From: Dongia_B sp964406155
GTDB taxonomy: Bacteria; Pseudomonadota; Alphaproteobacteria; Dongiales; Dongiaceae
Length of the DNA stretch: 64,000 bases
Assembly: GCA_964406155.1 (NCBI GenBank)
Contig: CAYOQR010000009.1
Location: 1 to 64,000 of the forward strand
Reading direction: 5' to 3'
Below are positions 16,138-23,962 of the stretch, piece by piece; position 1 is the stretch's first letter, and each line of letters starts with the position of its first letter. The notes beneath the pieces are model-generated. The model was not told where the DNA came from. It saw only the letters and a list, made by a program, of their open reading frames with translations, and did not search any database. The position numbers and the translations under genes were made by a program.

Positions 16138-17346
16138 ATGAAGAAAGTTCTCCTGGGAACCTCGGCCCTGCTGGGCGCTGGCCTCATCGCCAGCCCGGCA
16201 TTCGCGGCCGATGGTATCAAGCTGTCGCTCGGCGGCTATTTGAACACCGCCGTTCTCGTCAACTTCGACGACAGCAGCTCGCATCACAGCAGCAGCAACC
16301 GTGCGCCGGATCTTGGCCACAATCACTATGCCGACGGTGTCTTCACCGACGGCAACATCATCTTCAAGGGCCAGACCACGCTGGATAACGGCATCACGGT
16401 CGGCGCCCGTTTCGACCTCTACGCAGAAAACAAGAGCGGCAACCAGTGGAAGCGCGCTTACGCCTTCTTCCAGGGCGGCTTCGGTGAACTGCGTCTCGGC
16501 GCTTCCGACGGCGCGCTGCAGACCCTCTGCGTGACCCCGGTCGGCGGCACCGCCAATTTCGGCGCCTTCTCGCAGAACCAGGTCATCAACAACGCCTTCT
16601 CCGGTTTTTCGGCCGGCGTTTGCAACGGCGTCGCGTCCTTCCGCAGCGTCAGCGCCAAGACCGGCGCCGGCCTCGGCGACCGCGCCCAGGGCATCACCTA
16701 CCTGACCCCGAACTTCGGCGGTTTCCAGTTGGGCGTTTCCTGGAAGGCCAATGGCAATCGTAAGAGCGCCGATGACGGCGTGGGCGATTTCCACTCCGGC
16801 ATGCCGACGGTGCAGAACGGCGAGCAGCGTAACATCATCGACGCGGCCGTGAACTACACCCGCGACTTCAACGGCTGGGGCCTCGCCTGGAGCGGCGGCG
16901 CTTCGATCACCGCCAGCGAAGGTGGCAAGAACTATCCGAGCGATAACAAGTCGCAGCAGTACCAGACCGGTCTGAACCTGACCTTCGGCAACTTCTCGGT
17001 CGGCGGTGCGTTCGAATACTACAAGAACTACCAGCTGGCGACGGACGTCAATGGCACCCTTCAGGGCGGCCAGGATGCCTGGGTTGCCGGTGGTGGCGTT
17101 GCGTATAACATCGACGCCTGGACCGTTGGCCTGCAGTACAGCCATGCCAAGTACACTGGCCTGACCACGGCTGACCGCGACCGCAACATCAACACCGTTG
17201 CGCTGACCGGCAAGTACGACATGGGCCCGGGCATCGCGCTCGACGGCACCCTGCAGTACAACTGGGCCAGTGGCCAGACGGGTGATGCCGCTCACGGTGG
17301 CTATCATTCCTTCGGCATCGGCCTGGGTACCGCGTTCACCTTCTAA
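16138..17346 (+). CDS. Porin P7 (Gram-negative porin family)
   Basis: A 402-residue porin, last of the array. The start MKKVLLGTSALLGAGL follows ACTTAGGGAATCTCGAG; the signal peptide ends PAFA before ADGIKLSLGGY and the protein ends GTAFTF. Loop 1 is SSSHHSSSNRAPDLGHNHY (His/Ser-rich), and the VSAKTGAGLG insertion is present. Bases 16369-16592 are identical to P3 and P6. The frame is open upstream, but that sequence holds the leader hairpin and is not signal-like. Unlike P2-P6 it ends with a conventional terminator at 17393-17421 rather than the array palindrome. Confidence 0.92.
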   Translation: MKKVLLGTSALLGAGLIASPAFAADGIKLSLGGYLNTAVLVNFDDSSSHHSSSNRAPDLGHNHYADGVFTDGNIIFKGQTTLDNGITVGARFDLYAENKSGNQWKRAYAFFQGGFGELRLGASDGALQTLCVTPVGGTANFGAFSQNQVINNAFSGFSAGVCNGVASFRSVSAKTGAGLGDRAQGITYLTPNFGGFQLGVSWKANGNRKSADDGVGDFHSGMPTVQNGEQRNIIDAAVNYTRDFNGWGLAWSGGASITASEGGKNYPSDNKSQQYQTGLNLTFGNFSVGGAFEYYKNYQLATDVNGTLQGGQDAWVAGGGVAYNIDAWTVGLQYSHAKYTGLTTADRDRNINTVALTGKYDMGPGIALDGTLQYNWASGQTGDAAHGGYHSFGIGLGTAFTF

Positions 17347-17392
17347 GAAACCCGGTGTCGTAACGACACGGTTTCAGGAAGAAACGTTAGGG

Positions 17393-17421
17393 AAAGGGAG
17401 CGGTTTTCCGCTCCCTTTTCT
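17393..17421 (+). terminator. Rho-independent terminator after porin P7
   Basis: AAAGGGAGCGG, loop TTTT, CCGCTCCCTTTT, then CTTTT: a G/C-rich stem followed by T-rich sequence. It is the classical form and marks the right end of the porin array. Confidence 0.85.
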
Positions 17422-17497
17422 TTTGCCCGGTCCATTTGCGCCCGCCTTCATTCGCACCGGTCTTCACGCGCGCCGTCTTCATTTGCACCGGTCCAGC
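17418..17497. repeat. 16-bp tandem repeat, about five units
   Basis: Units such as ATTTGCGCCCGCCTTC and ATTCGCACCGGTCTTC follow each other at 15-16 bp spacing between the P7 terminator and the YggS gene. They resemble the repeats at 7502-7660 and the reverse complement of those at 9737-9795. Confidence 0.7.
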
Positions 17498-17543
17498 CAA
17501 GCCCTTAAGAAAGAAGGCGGATAACAGCGGACGCGGTACCCGA

Positions 17544-18233
17544 ATGACGATCGCCGAAAACCTCGCCCAGATTCACCAGCGCATCCGCGCCGTCGCGGCG
17601 GATTGGCAGCGCGATCCCGCCGGCATCCGGCTGATCGCCGTCTCGAAGACCAATCCGGCCGAGGCCGTGGCCGAGGCGATTGCCGCCGGACAGCTCGTCT
17701 TCGGTGAAAACCGGGTGCAGGAGGCGGCCGGTAAATTCCCGGCGCTACGGGCGGCGCAGCCGGCGGACCGCCCGTTGCAATTGCATCTGATCGGGCCGTT
17801 GCAGACCAACAAGGTGAAAGAGGCGGTGACGCTGTTCGACGTCATCCAGACCCTCGACCGGGAGAAGCTGGCGACCGCCCTGGCCGCTGAAATGCAGCGC
17901 CAGGGCAAGCGGCCGGATCTCTTCATCCAGGTCAATACCGGCGAGGAGGAACAGAAGGCGGGAATCGCGCCGCGCGACGCCGACGCCTTCATCCGCCATT
18001 GCCGCGACGAGTTGAACCTGCCGGTGATCGGCCTCATGTGCATCCCGCCGGCCGATCAGCACCCGGCGCCGCATTTCGCCCTGCTGCGCGAGATCGCCCG
18101 CCGCCATGACCTGAGCGAGCTCAGCATGGGAATGAGCAGCGATTACGAGACGGCGCTGCAATTCGGCGCCACCTATGTGCGTGTCGGGACGGCGATCTTC
18201 GGCAGCCGCCCACCGCTCGCGGCTCACCCTTAA
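17544..18233 (+). CDS. yggS: YggS family pyridoxal-phosphate homeostasis protein
   Basis: A 229-residue protein of the YggS/PROSC family, a single-domain alanine-racemase-like barrel that binds PLP and helps balance B6 vitamers; no enzymatic reaction is established. The PLP lysine is at about residue 35 (LIAVSKTNP). Other family motifs are FGENRVQE, HLIGPLQTNK, SMGMSSDYE and VRVGTAIFG. The length is normal. The ATG at 17544 is where homology begins, although the frame is open upstream through the 16-bp repeats. It converges with the L,D-transpeptidase gene 15 bp away. Confidence 0.93.
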   Translation: MTIAENLAQIHQRIRAVAADWQRDPAGIRLIAVSKTNPAEAVAEAIAAGQLVFGENRVQEAAGKFPALRAAQPADRPLQLHLIGPLQTNKVKEAVTLFDVIQTLDREKLATALAAEMQRQGKRPDLFIQVNTGEEEQKAGIAPRDADAFIRHCRDELNLPVIGLMCIPPADQHPAPHFALLREIARRHDLSELSMGMSSDYETALQFGATYVRVGTAIFGSRPPLAAHP

Positions 18234-18247
18234 ACGAAGCGACGCCC

Positions 18248-18769
18248 TTAAAGCAGCTCGATCCGAATCCGGTCGCTCGGGCCGAGGCGGGCGAGGATCG
18301 CTTCCAGATCCGGCCGGGCGAAGGCGATGCAGCCTTCCGTCGGGCCGTAATCCGGCTGCGCCAGATGAATGAAGACGGCGCTGCCGGCCTGCGGCACCAC
18401 CGGGTCGTCGTTATGACCGATCACCACCACCAGGTCGTAGAGATGGCTCTCCAGCCACATGACCTCGTGACGTCCCGCATAGGGCAAGGCAACCGGCCGG
18501 TTATAGGCCGGATCGGCGGGATCGTCGCACCAGCCGTCCTGTTGCGTCAGCGCCTGTTGCGGCAGCTCTGTCTCGACGCGTGATCCGGCCAGCCGGTCCG
18601 GCCGGTAGAGCAGGCGCCGCAGCGCGAATTGCCCGACCGGCGTCGCGCCGTCGCCTTCTCGCTTTTCCCTGAAGATGCCGCTGCGGCCGAGGGCGCAAGG
18701 ATAGCGCTGCCCATCGAGTTCCGCGAAACCGGTGGTCTCCCCCGGCTTTCCCCTGACGATCAGATCCAT
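18248..18769 (-). CDS. L,D-transpeptidase (YkuD) family protein
   Basis: A 173-residue protein. The catalytic motif is seen as IHLAQPDYGPTEGCIAF, with His about 135 and nucleophile Cys about 147 within the HX(n)TXGCIA pattern of YkuD-type L,D-transpeptidases. These enzymes make 3-3 crosslinks or attach proteins to peptidoglycan. Earlier motifs (GRSGIFREKREGDGATPVGQF) are typical of the compact YkuD-like subfamily. No signal peptide is visible in the start used (MDLIVRGKPGET), which is common in this subfamily annotation but leaves its location unclear. Confidence 0.87.
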   Translation of the reverse strand: MDLIVRGKPGETTGFAELDGQRYPCALGRSGIFREKREGDGATPVGQFALRRLLYRPDRLAGSRVETELPQQALTQQDGWCDDPADPAYNRPVALPYAGRHEVMWLESHLYDLVVVIGHNDDPVVPQAGSAVFIHLAQPDYGPTEGCIAFARPDLEAILARLGPSDRIRIELL

Positions 18770-18859
18770 GGCGCGCAGCTTACTGTGCCGCGCCGATTCC
18801 GCAAGACCGCGCCAATCTTTCGCGCCGGCCCTCCGTTCCGCCGACTTTCGCCTCCCGCA

Positions 18860-20134
18860 TCAGCGCCCGTGCAGTCGCTCCTGGATCGCCGGCAGGCTGG
18901 CGCCCTGCAGCGCCGCCGGATCCAGTGCCGCCGAGACCTGCGACGGATCGGCATCGGGTGTTGCGTCCCGCGCCGCCAGATCCTTCGTGCTGTCGCCGCT
19001 CTTGCCGTCCTCGCCGGTGATCATGGCGATGACATTGCTGCCGATATCCCGGCCGCTCGCGTCACGCACCGCGAGATTGGCGATGGCGCTCAGGGTGCTG
19101 AGCGGACCGAAGGGAATGGCGCCCAGCAGTTCCGCCGCCCCGTTGATGTTGTCGCCGGTCAGGCGGCGATAGATCACATTGACCAGGGGAATATGCTGCA
19201 GCGGATTGATCAGATCGACGAGATCATGCCAGCCCGGCTTGCCGTCCGGTCCGAAGAACAGCCGGTCCGCCTCGGGGTCGTCCACCAGCTTCCATTTGAT
19301 CCCCTTGGCGGCGTATTCGCGCCGGGTATCGCGGTCGATATGGGTCACCAGCAGGACGCCGTTCTCGTCCTTGGTGCCATGGATCTGCTTGGGTTTCTTC
19401 CGCACCGCCGCGTCTGCCGTCTGGCTGTTGCCGGCCGGCGCGACGGTTCCGCCCGGCTCGTCGGGCGGGATCGCCGCATCGGTCATGGTCAGGGCATCAG
19501 GCGGGATCGTCGGATCGGCTGCCGGCTGCGCGGCAGCCTGAACGGCAGCTTGTGCGGCGGTCGCGGCAGCGGGCCCAGGCCCGGCGTCGCTCGGACCGCC
19601 GGTCAGGGCGGCAAATTGTGCCGCCGTCAGGGTGGGAATCCCGTCATTGGCCGGCGCCGCCTGCTGCGCCGCCAGGGCCGTGGCCGGCGCGAGCGCCGGC
19701 ATCTGACCGGTGGCCTGGACCGGCATCTGGGCCAGCATCTGGGCCGGCATCGGAGCCAGCGGCGAGCGGCCCGTCCCGGGCATGGAGGGGCCTCCCATGG
19801 CACTTGGTGCACCGACCGAGGCGGCCGCCAGCATCGCCTTGAACTGGCTCTGGTCGATGGCGCCGGGCCGCAGCAACCCACCACTGCTAGTGGCGGCGCT
19901 GGCTGCCTTACTCATGGTCTGGGTGGGAGCCGCTATTGCGGCCGCATCCTCGGCAAGCGCTGCCGGTGTCCTGGCGGGCAGTTGCGTCGAAACCGGATGC
20001 TGGGCGCCGCCCTTGAGGGCGCGGAAGGTCTTCCAGTCATAGACCCGCACATTGCCGGCGCCCGAAAAGCTCATCCCCTGCGTGGGCAGGAAGGCGCCTC
20101 CGGCAATGTTGCTGCTATAGGTCGGACTGGCCAC
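18860..20134 (-). CDS. Hypothetical protein, low-complexity centre
   Basis: A 424-residue protein not assigned to a known family. The GTG start at 20134 is supported by AAAGGAG about 9 bp upstream. Residues about 1-60 look ordered (FSGAGNVRVYDWKTFRALKGG). Residues about 70-250 are rich in Ala, Pro, Met and Gln, with imperfect MPxQM repeats. The C-terminal 170 residues are more ordered (HGTKDENGVLLVTHIDRDT, DLINPLQHIPLVNVIYRRLTGD), with a possible amphipathic or membrane-associated stretch. No signal peptide is seen. Codon use looks genuine across its length. Confidence 0.75.
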   Translation of the reverse strand: MASPTYSSNIAGGAFLPTQGMSFSGAGNVRVYDWKTFRALKGGAQHPVSTQLPARTPAALAEDAAAIAAPTQTMSKAASAATSSGGLLRPGAIDQSQFKAMLAAASVGAPSAMGGPSMPGTGRSPLAPMPAQMLAQMPVQATGQMPALAPATALAAQQAAPANDGIPTLTAAQFAALTGGPSDAGPGPAAATAAQAAVQAAAQPAADPTIPPDALTMTDAAIPPDEPGGTVAPAGNSQTADAAVRKKPKQIHGTKDENGVLLVTHIDRDTRREYAAKGIKWKLVDDPEADRLFFGPDGKPGWHDLVDLINPLQHIPLVNVIYRRLTGDNINGAAELLGAIPFGPLSTLSAIANLAVRDASGRDIGSNVIAMITGEDGKSGDSTKDLAARDATPDADPSQVSAALDPAALQGASLPAIQERLHGR

Positions 20135-20248
20135 GCGGGCGTCTCCTTTGGGGATCCGCCTTCAGCTACGCAAGCTCCGTGCCAGGATTTTAACCAACCG
20201 CCGGGATAACTGGATTACCAGGATAACTAGATCACTGGGGCAGCCGGA

Positions 20249-21427
20249 TCAGAACATATGTCCGAAGCGGGTCGCCTTGGTGGAGAGATACTGGGCGTTA
20301 TGGTCGTTGGAGGGGAAGGCGTGGGGCACGCGCTCGGCGACGCTGACGCCGCAATGCTCCAGGCCCCGGACCTTGTCGGGGTTGTTGGTCAGCAGCCGCA
20401 CGCTGCCGATGCCGAGCTGGCGCAGCATTTCCGCCGCCGGCTGATAGACCCGTTCATCGGCGCCGAAGCCGAGCTGCAGATTGGCGTCCAGCGTATCAGC
20501 CCCCGCATCCTGCAGCCGATAGGCGCGCAGCTTGTTGATCAGGCCGATGCCGCGCCCTTCCTGGGCGAGATAGAGCACGATGCCGCTGCCGCTCTTGGCG
20601 ATCTGTTCGATGGCGCCTCGCAGTTGATCGCCGCAATCGCAGCGCAGCGAGCCCAGGAGATCGCCGGTGAAGCATTCCGAATGCAGCCGGATCAGCACCG
20701 GCTGCTCCGGATCGGGATTGCCGATGACGATGGCGAGATGCTCCTTGCCGCCGTCGGCCGGGCGGAAGGCGATGATCTCGGTCTGCTCGGCGCCGGCCAG
20801 GGGCACCCGGGCCGATCCCACCCGGCGGAGCTGGCTGGCCAGGGTCCGGCGATGGGTGGCGAGATCGGCGCAATCCAGCGTGAAGGGTGCCGCGACCCAA
20901 TAGGCGACGGCGGCGGTCGGCACCTTGGCCACCACCATGGCCGGCAGCAGCCGGGCGGTCTTAGCGAGATCGATGGCGCCCTGGCGCAAGGCCGGCGACA
21001 GGCTGCGATCGGGATCGGCATCCAGCGCGAGGTCGAGCCGGCCCGTGGTCGGCGCGGAGAGGGGCGGCGGCGGGCTGGTCGGATCGGCGGCATGCTGGAT
21101 CACGGCGATCCGGGTCATCACGGTCTTGACCGCCTGGGCAGTCAGATCGGCGGTCAGATGGCAGATGCAGACGCCAGTTCCGGGCGGTACCGCCAGACCC
21201 AGGCGGGAGGCCCGCTCGGCGGTCAGCAGCAGGCGCACGCCCTCGGGTCCGGCGGCGGTGCCGAGCCAGGCGAAAACCGGTTCTTCCAGGGCCTCGGCGG
21301 CGACCGCCAGGATCGCTGTCTCACCCTCGACCAGGGCGATCGCGCCGCCGCGGCGCAATTCCGCCAGGCAGCGTTCCACCGTGGCTTGCGACGTGGCGGT
21401 TCGGGCAGTGAGGTCGGCTGTTGTCAT
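20249..21427 (-). CDS. ribA: GTP cyclohydrolase II with N-terminal extension
   Basis: A 392-residue protein. The C-terminal half (about 190-392) is a full GTP cyclohydrolase II, which converts GTP to a diaminopyrimidine in the first riboflavin step. It shows the zinc site in ECFTGDLLGSLRCDCGDQL, the EGRGIGLINKLRAY motif and LLTNNPDK. The N-terminal about 180 residues lack the catalytic motifs of DHBP synthase; similar extensions are known in alphaproteobacterial RibA proteins. It is monocistronic here, and no FMN riboswitch was recognised upstream. The ATG at 21427 was chosen over a TTG at 21433. Confidence 0.9.
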   Translation of the reverse strand: MTTADLTARTATSQATVERCLAELRRGGAIALVEGETAILAVAAEALEEPVFAWLGTAAGPEGVRLLLTAERASRLGLAVPPGTGVCICHLTADLTAQAVKTVMTRIAVIQHAADPTSPPPPLSAPTTGRLDLALDADPDRSLSPALRQGAIDLAKTARLLPAMVVAKVPTAAVAYWVAAPFTLDCADLATHRRTLASQLRRVGSARVPLAGAEQTEIIAFRPADGGKEHLAIVIGNPDPEQPVLIRLHSECFTGDLLGSLRCDCGDQLRGAIEQIAKSGSGIVLYLAQEGRGIGLINKLRAYRLQDAGADTLDANLQLGFGADERVYQPAAEMLRQLGIGSVRLLTNNPDKVRGLEHCGVSVAERVPHAFPSNDHNAQYLSTKATRFGHMF

Positions 21428-21708
21428 CGGCAATCATGTTTCTAGAATATCCAGCCGTTTCAGCGGCTTGGCCGGCTCACACCGGATGATGGCGGCAATT
21501 CCGGCACCCAAGCGGGCGCCGCTTTCGGGCATTTGGCAGAGCCGCCGAGCGCAGGTCAAGCCCACAACGCGATCACCGGGTGCCGCGGACCGGACCCAGC
21601 CACGACGCTGCCCAAAAGCCGCCGCCATCGATAAAATGCCATGCGGGCCGCCAGCTTGCCACTGGCCGGTATGGATGTTATCTGACGAGCAAAGCTTGGA
21701 GAAAATGA

Positions 21709-22455
21709 ATGTCCCTCCCCACTTCCGGGCCAGCTTCCGGGCCGTCGAACACCGCCACCAAGCCGGCCGGCAGCGCCGTCAAACGCGTCCTGCTGGTCGA
21801 TGACGACGATACCTTGCGCCGCACCTTGGCGGAGCAGCTCGTGCTGGAGGGCGATTTCAGCACCGTTGAAGCGGCGACAGGCGCGGCGGGGCTGGCGCTG
21901 GCGAAGAGCGAAAAACTGGATGCGATCCTGCTCGATGTCGGCTTGCCCGATATCGATGGCCGCCAGCTCTGTGCCGATATGCGCGAGGCCGGCGTCACCG
22001 TCCCCATCATCATGCTGACGGCGGTGGATGGCGAGGCCGATACAATCCAGGGACTGGAATCCGGCGCCAATGACTATGTCACCAAGCCGTTCCGTCTCGG
22101 CGTCCTGTTGGCGCGGTTGCGCGCCCATCTGCGCCAGCACGAGCACAGCGAAGATGCCGTGCTCAATATCGGCCCCTATACCTTCCGGCCGAATGTGAAG
22201 ATGCTGATCGATGAGGCGGCCAACAAGAAGATCCGCCTGACCGAGAAGGAAACGGCGATCCTCAAATACCTCTACCGCGCCGGCGATGCGGTCGGCCGCG
22301 ATACGCTGCTGGGCGAGGTCTGGGGTTACAATGCCGGCGTCACCACGCATACGCTGGAGACCCATGTCTACCGCCTGCGCCAGAAGATCGAGCGCGATCC
22401 CTCGAAGGCGGAGATCCTCATCACCGATCAGGGCGGCTATCGCCTGATCGTCTGA
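21709..22455 (+). CDS. OmpR/PhoB-family response regulator
   Basis: A 248-residue response regulator. The receiver domain (about 25-145) has the acidic pocket LLVDDDD, phospho-acceptor Asp about 76 (ILLDVGLP), Thr in MLTAVDG and Lys in YVTKPF. The C-terminal winged helix (about 155-245) shows LTEKETAILKYLYRAG, WGYNAGVTTHTLETHVYRLRQKIE and GGYRLIV. No histidine kinase gene is adjacent, so it is an orphan; it resembles cell-envelope regulators of alphaproteobacteria, but the target is not deducible. About 24 Ser/Pro/Thr/Ala-rich residues precede the receiver domain. Confidence 0.92.
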   Translation: MSLPTSGPASGPSNTATKPAGSAVKRVLLVDDDDTLRRTLAEQLVLEGDFSTVEAATGAAGLALAKSEKLDAILLDVGLPDIDGRQLCADMREAGVTVPIIMLTAVDGEADTIQGLESGANDYVTKPFRLGVLLARLRAHLRQHEHSEDAVLNIGPYTFRPNVKMLIDEAANKKIRLTEKETAILKYLYRAGDAVGRDTLLGEVWGYNAGVTTHTLETHVYRLRQKIERDPSKAEILITDQGGYRLIV

Positions 22456-22476
22456 TCATCACGCATTGCCGGGACG

Positions 22477-23757
22477 TCAGCGCAGGCTGCGTCCCAGCAA
22501 TGCCGTGACGAAGACCGCCAAACCGGTCAGAGCCGCGATCACATAAGCGGCGGCGTTCCAGTCACCCATCGCCGACATGATCCAGGCCAGCAGAATGGGG
22601 CCGAGGAAGACGCCGATATTGCGTCCCGTCATCAGCGTCGCGAAGGCTTCAGGCCCCGCCCGGCCGTGTCCATTCACGCCTTGACCGTTGGCGCTACGCC
22701 GCGCGGCGATGATATGCGGCAGGTGAAAGAGGCAAGTCGGCGTTACGCCGGCGCAGATGCCATAGATCACCAAGGCGATCATGCCGGGAATACCATCCAA
22801 TACCGGCATCAACGCCCAGACCGCCGCTTGCAGGAGAAGACAGATCAGCAAGGCCGGCACCAGTCTGAGGCCGCGTCCCAATGCCCAGCCGGTAATGAGA
22901 TTGAAGCCGAGCAGCACCACAACGGGAATGAGATAGATCACCACGGCGCGGTGCGGATCGAGATGATGGCGCTCAATCAGGAACTGCGTCAGCCAGGTCA
23001 TGAAGGCGAAGTACTGCCCCGACCACAGCAGGAAAATCGCCGCCGACAGCAGATCCGGCAGATGCAGGCCGCGCTTGGCGGCCCCCAATGATGGTGTGGC
23101 TCGAGATGATGCGGCGCCTTGAGTTGCCGCAGATGAGAGCCGGTCCCGGTAGCGCCAGCTCGGAATGGCCAGCAATACAGTCAGGCCGAGGGCGATCAGC
23201 CAGATCAGGCGCCAATCGGGCAGGGCCAGGGCGAGCAGGCCGGCGCCGATCTGGCCGATCGGAATCCAGCCCGAAAGCAGGCCGGTGACGATCGGCAGAT
23301 CGCGCAACCGCGCGGCCGAGGTAGCGATTACCGGTCCGGCGATGGCGAAGACCGCATAGGTGATGCCCTCCAAACCCCGCGCCAGCAGCATGGCGCCGGC
23401 GAAGCGCGCCAGGCCCAGCGCAACGATCAAGCCGCAGATGGTCGCCAGGACGCCGCCGACGAGACCGCGCCGATAGCCGTAGCGGCGCAGCCAGCCGCCC
23501 ATCGGTACCGACACCAGCAATCCGACCAGGGCATAGACCGACATGAAACCCGCCGCCAGCGTGCGGTCATAATGGAACTCCGCGAGCAGGCCCGGCAGAA
23601 GCGGCGGCAGTTTGAACTGCTGGAAGGCGACGAAGCAGCTCAAGGCCAGGCCGAACCAGACTTGTGGCCAATCGGTATGCCTGCGTTCACCGTCTGGCAG
23701 CTCCGCAGGAACCGGGCTGGCGGCTGCCGCCGGGCTGGGCGTAGAATGTTCCGACAT
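22477..23757 (-). CDS. MFS transporter
   Basis: A 426-residue inner-membrane protein with about 12 hydrophobic segments, of the major facilitator superfamily. The loop motif after TM2 is visible as GGWLRRYGYRRGLVGG. A hydrophilic N-terminus of about 30 residues precedes TM1. Substrate is not predictable; the weak similarity is to drug/metabolite antiporters of the CynX/NimT type. It converges with the response regulator gene 21 bp away. The ribosome-binding site is weak (AAGATAA). Confidence 0.87.
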   Translation of the reverse strand: MSEHSTPSPAAAASPVPAELPDGERRHTDWPQVWFGLALSCFVAFQQFKLPPLLPGLLAEFHYDRTLAAGFMSVYALVGLLVSVPMGGWLRRYGYRRGLVGGVLATICGLIVALGLARFAGAMLLARGLEGITYAVFAIAGPVIATSAARLRDLPIVTGLLSGWIPIGQIGAGLLALALPDWRLIWLIALGLTVLLAIPSWRYRDRLSSAATQGAASSRATPSLGAAKRGLHLPDLLSAAIFLLWSGQYFAFMTWLTQFLIERHHLDPHRAVVIYLIPVVVLLGFNLITGWALGRGLRLVPALLICLLLQAAVWALMPVLDGIPGMIALVIYGICAGVTPTCLFHLPHIIAARRSANGQGVNGHGRAGPEAFATLMTGRNIGVFLGPILLAWIMSAMGDWNAAAYVIAALTGLAVFVTALLGRSLR

Positions 23758-23962
23758 GGAAATTATCTTGGCAAAATATGGCGATAATCGTTTTCAAGGG
23801 CAGGAAACAATGCCATCATCCGCCACAGCCGCCTAGCGGAAACGGCATTCTTGCCGGCAGGACCAACGGGGATATTGGTCTTCCGGAACACGACAGGAGC
23901 CGTCTCTCGCCGCTGGGATCGGCCGCCGTTCAACCGGGGACGCTGTACGGGGGTGATGTGCA

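Noticed and set aside
2150..17307. Open frames of about 390-500 codons on the minus strand opposite nearly every porin
   Set aside because: They mirror the codon pattern of the porins in a GC-rich genome, repeat the same pseudo-protein for each copy, have no signal or family features, and end at unrelated places.
20135..21430. Plus-strand 395-codon frame opposite ribA and 526-codon frame at 18629-20209
   Set aside because: Shadows of the minus-strand genes; composition is Gly/Arg/Gln-rich without any domain.
21434..21704. FMN riboswitch or other leader upstream of the GTP cyclohydrolase II gene
   Set aside because: No sequence resembling the conserved RFN element was seen upstream of the 21427 start.
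23758..23800. Possible Fur box upstream of the MFS transporter (GCGATAATCGTTTTC)
   Set aside because: Only a partial match to the GATAATGATAATCATTATC consensus, and the transporter has no iron-related hallmark.
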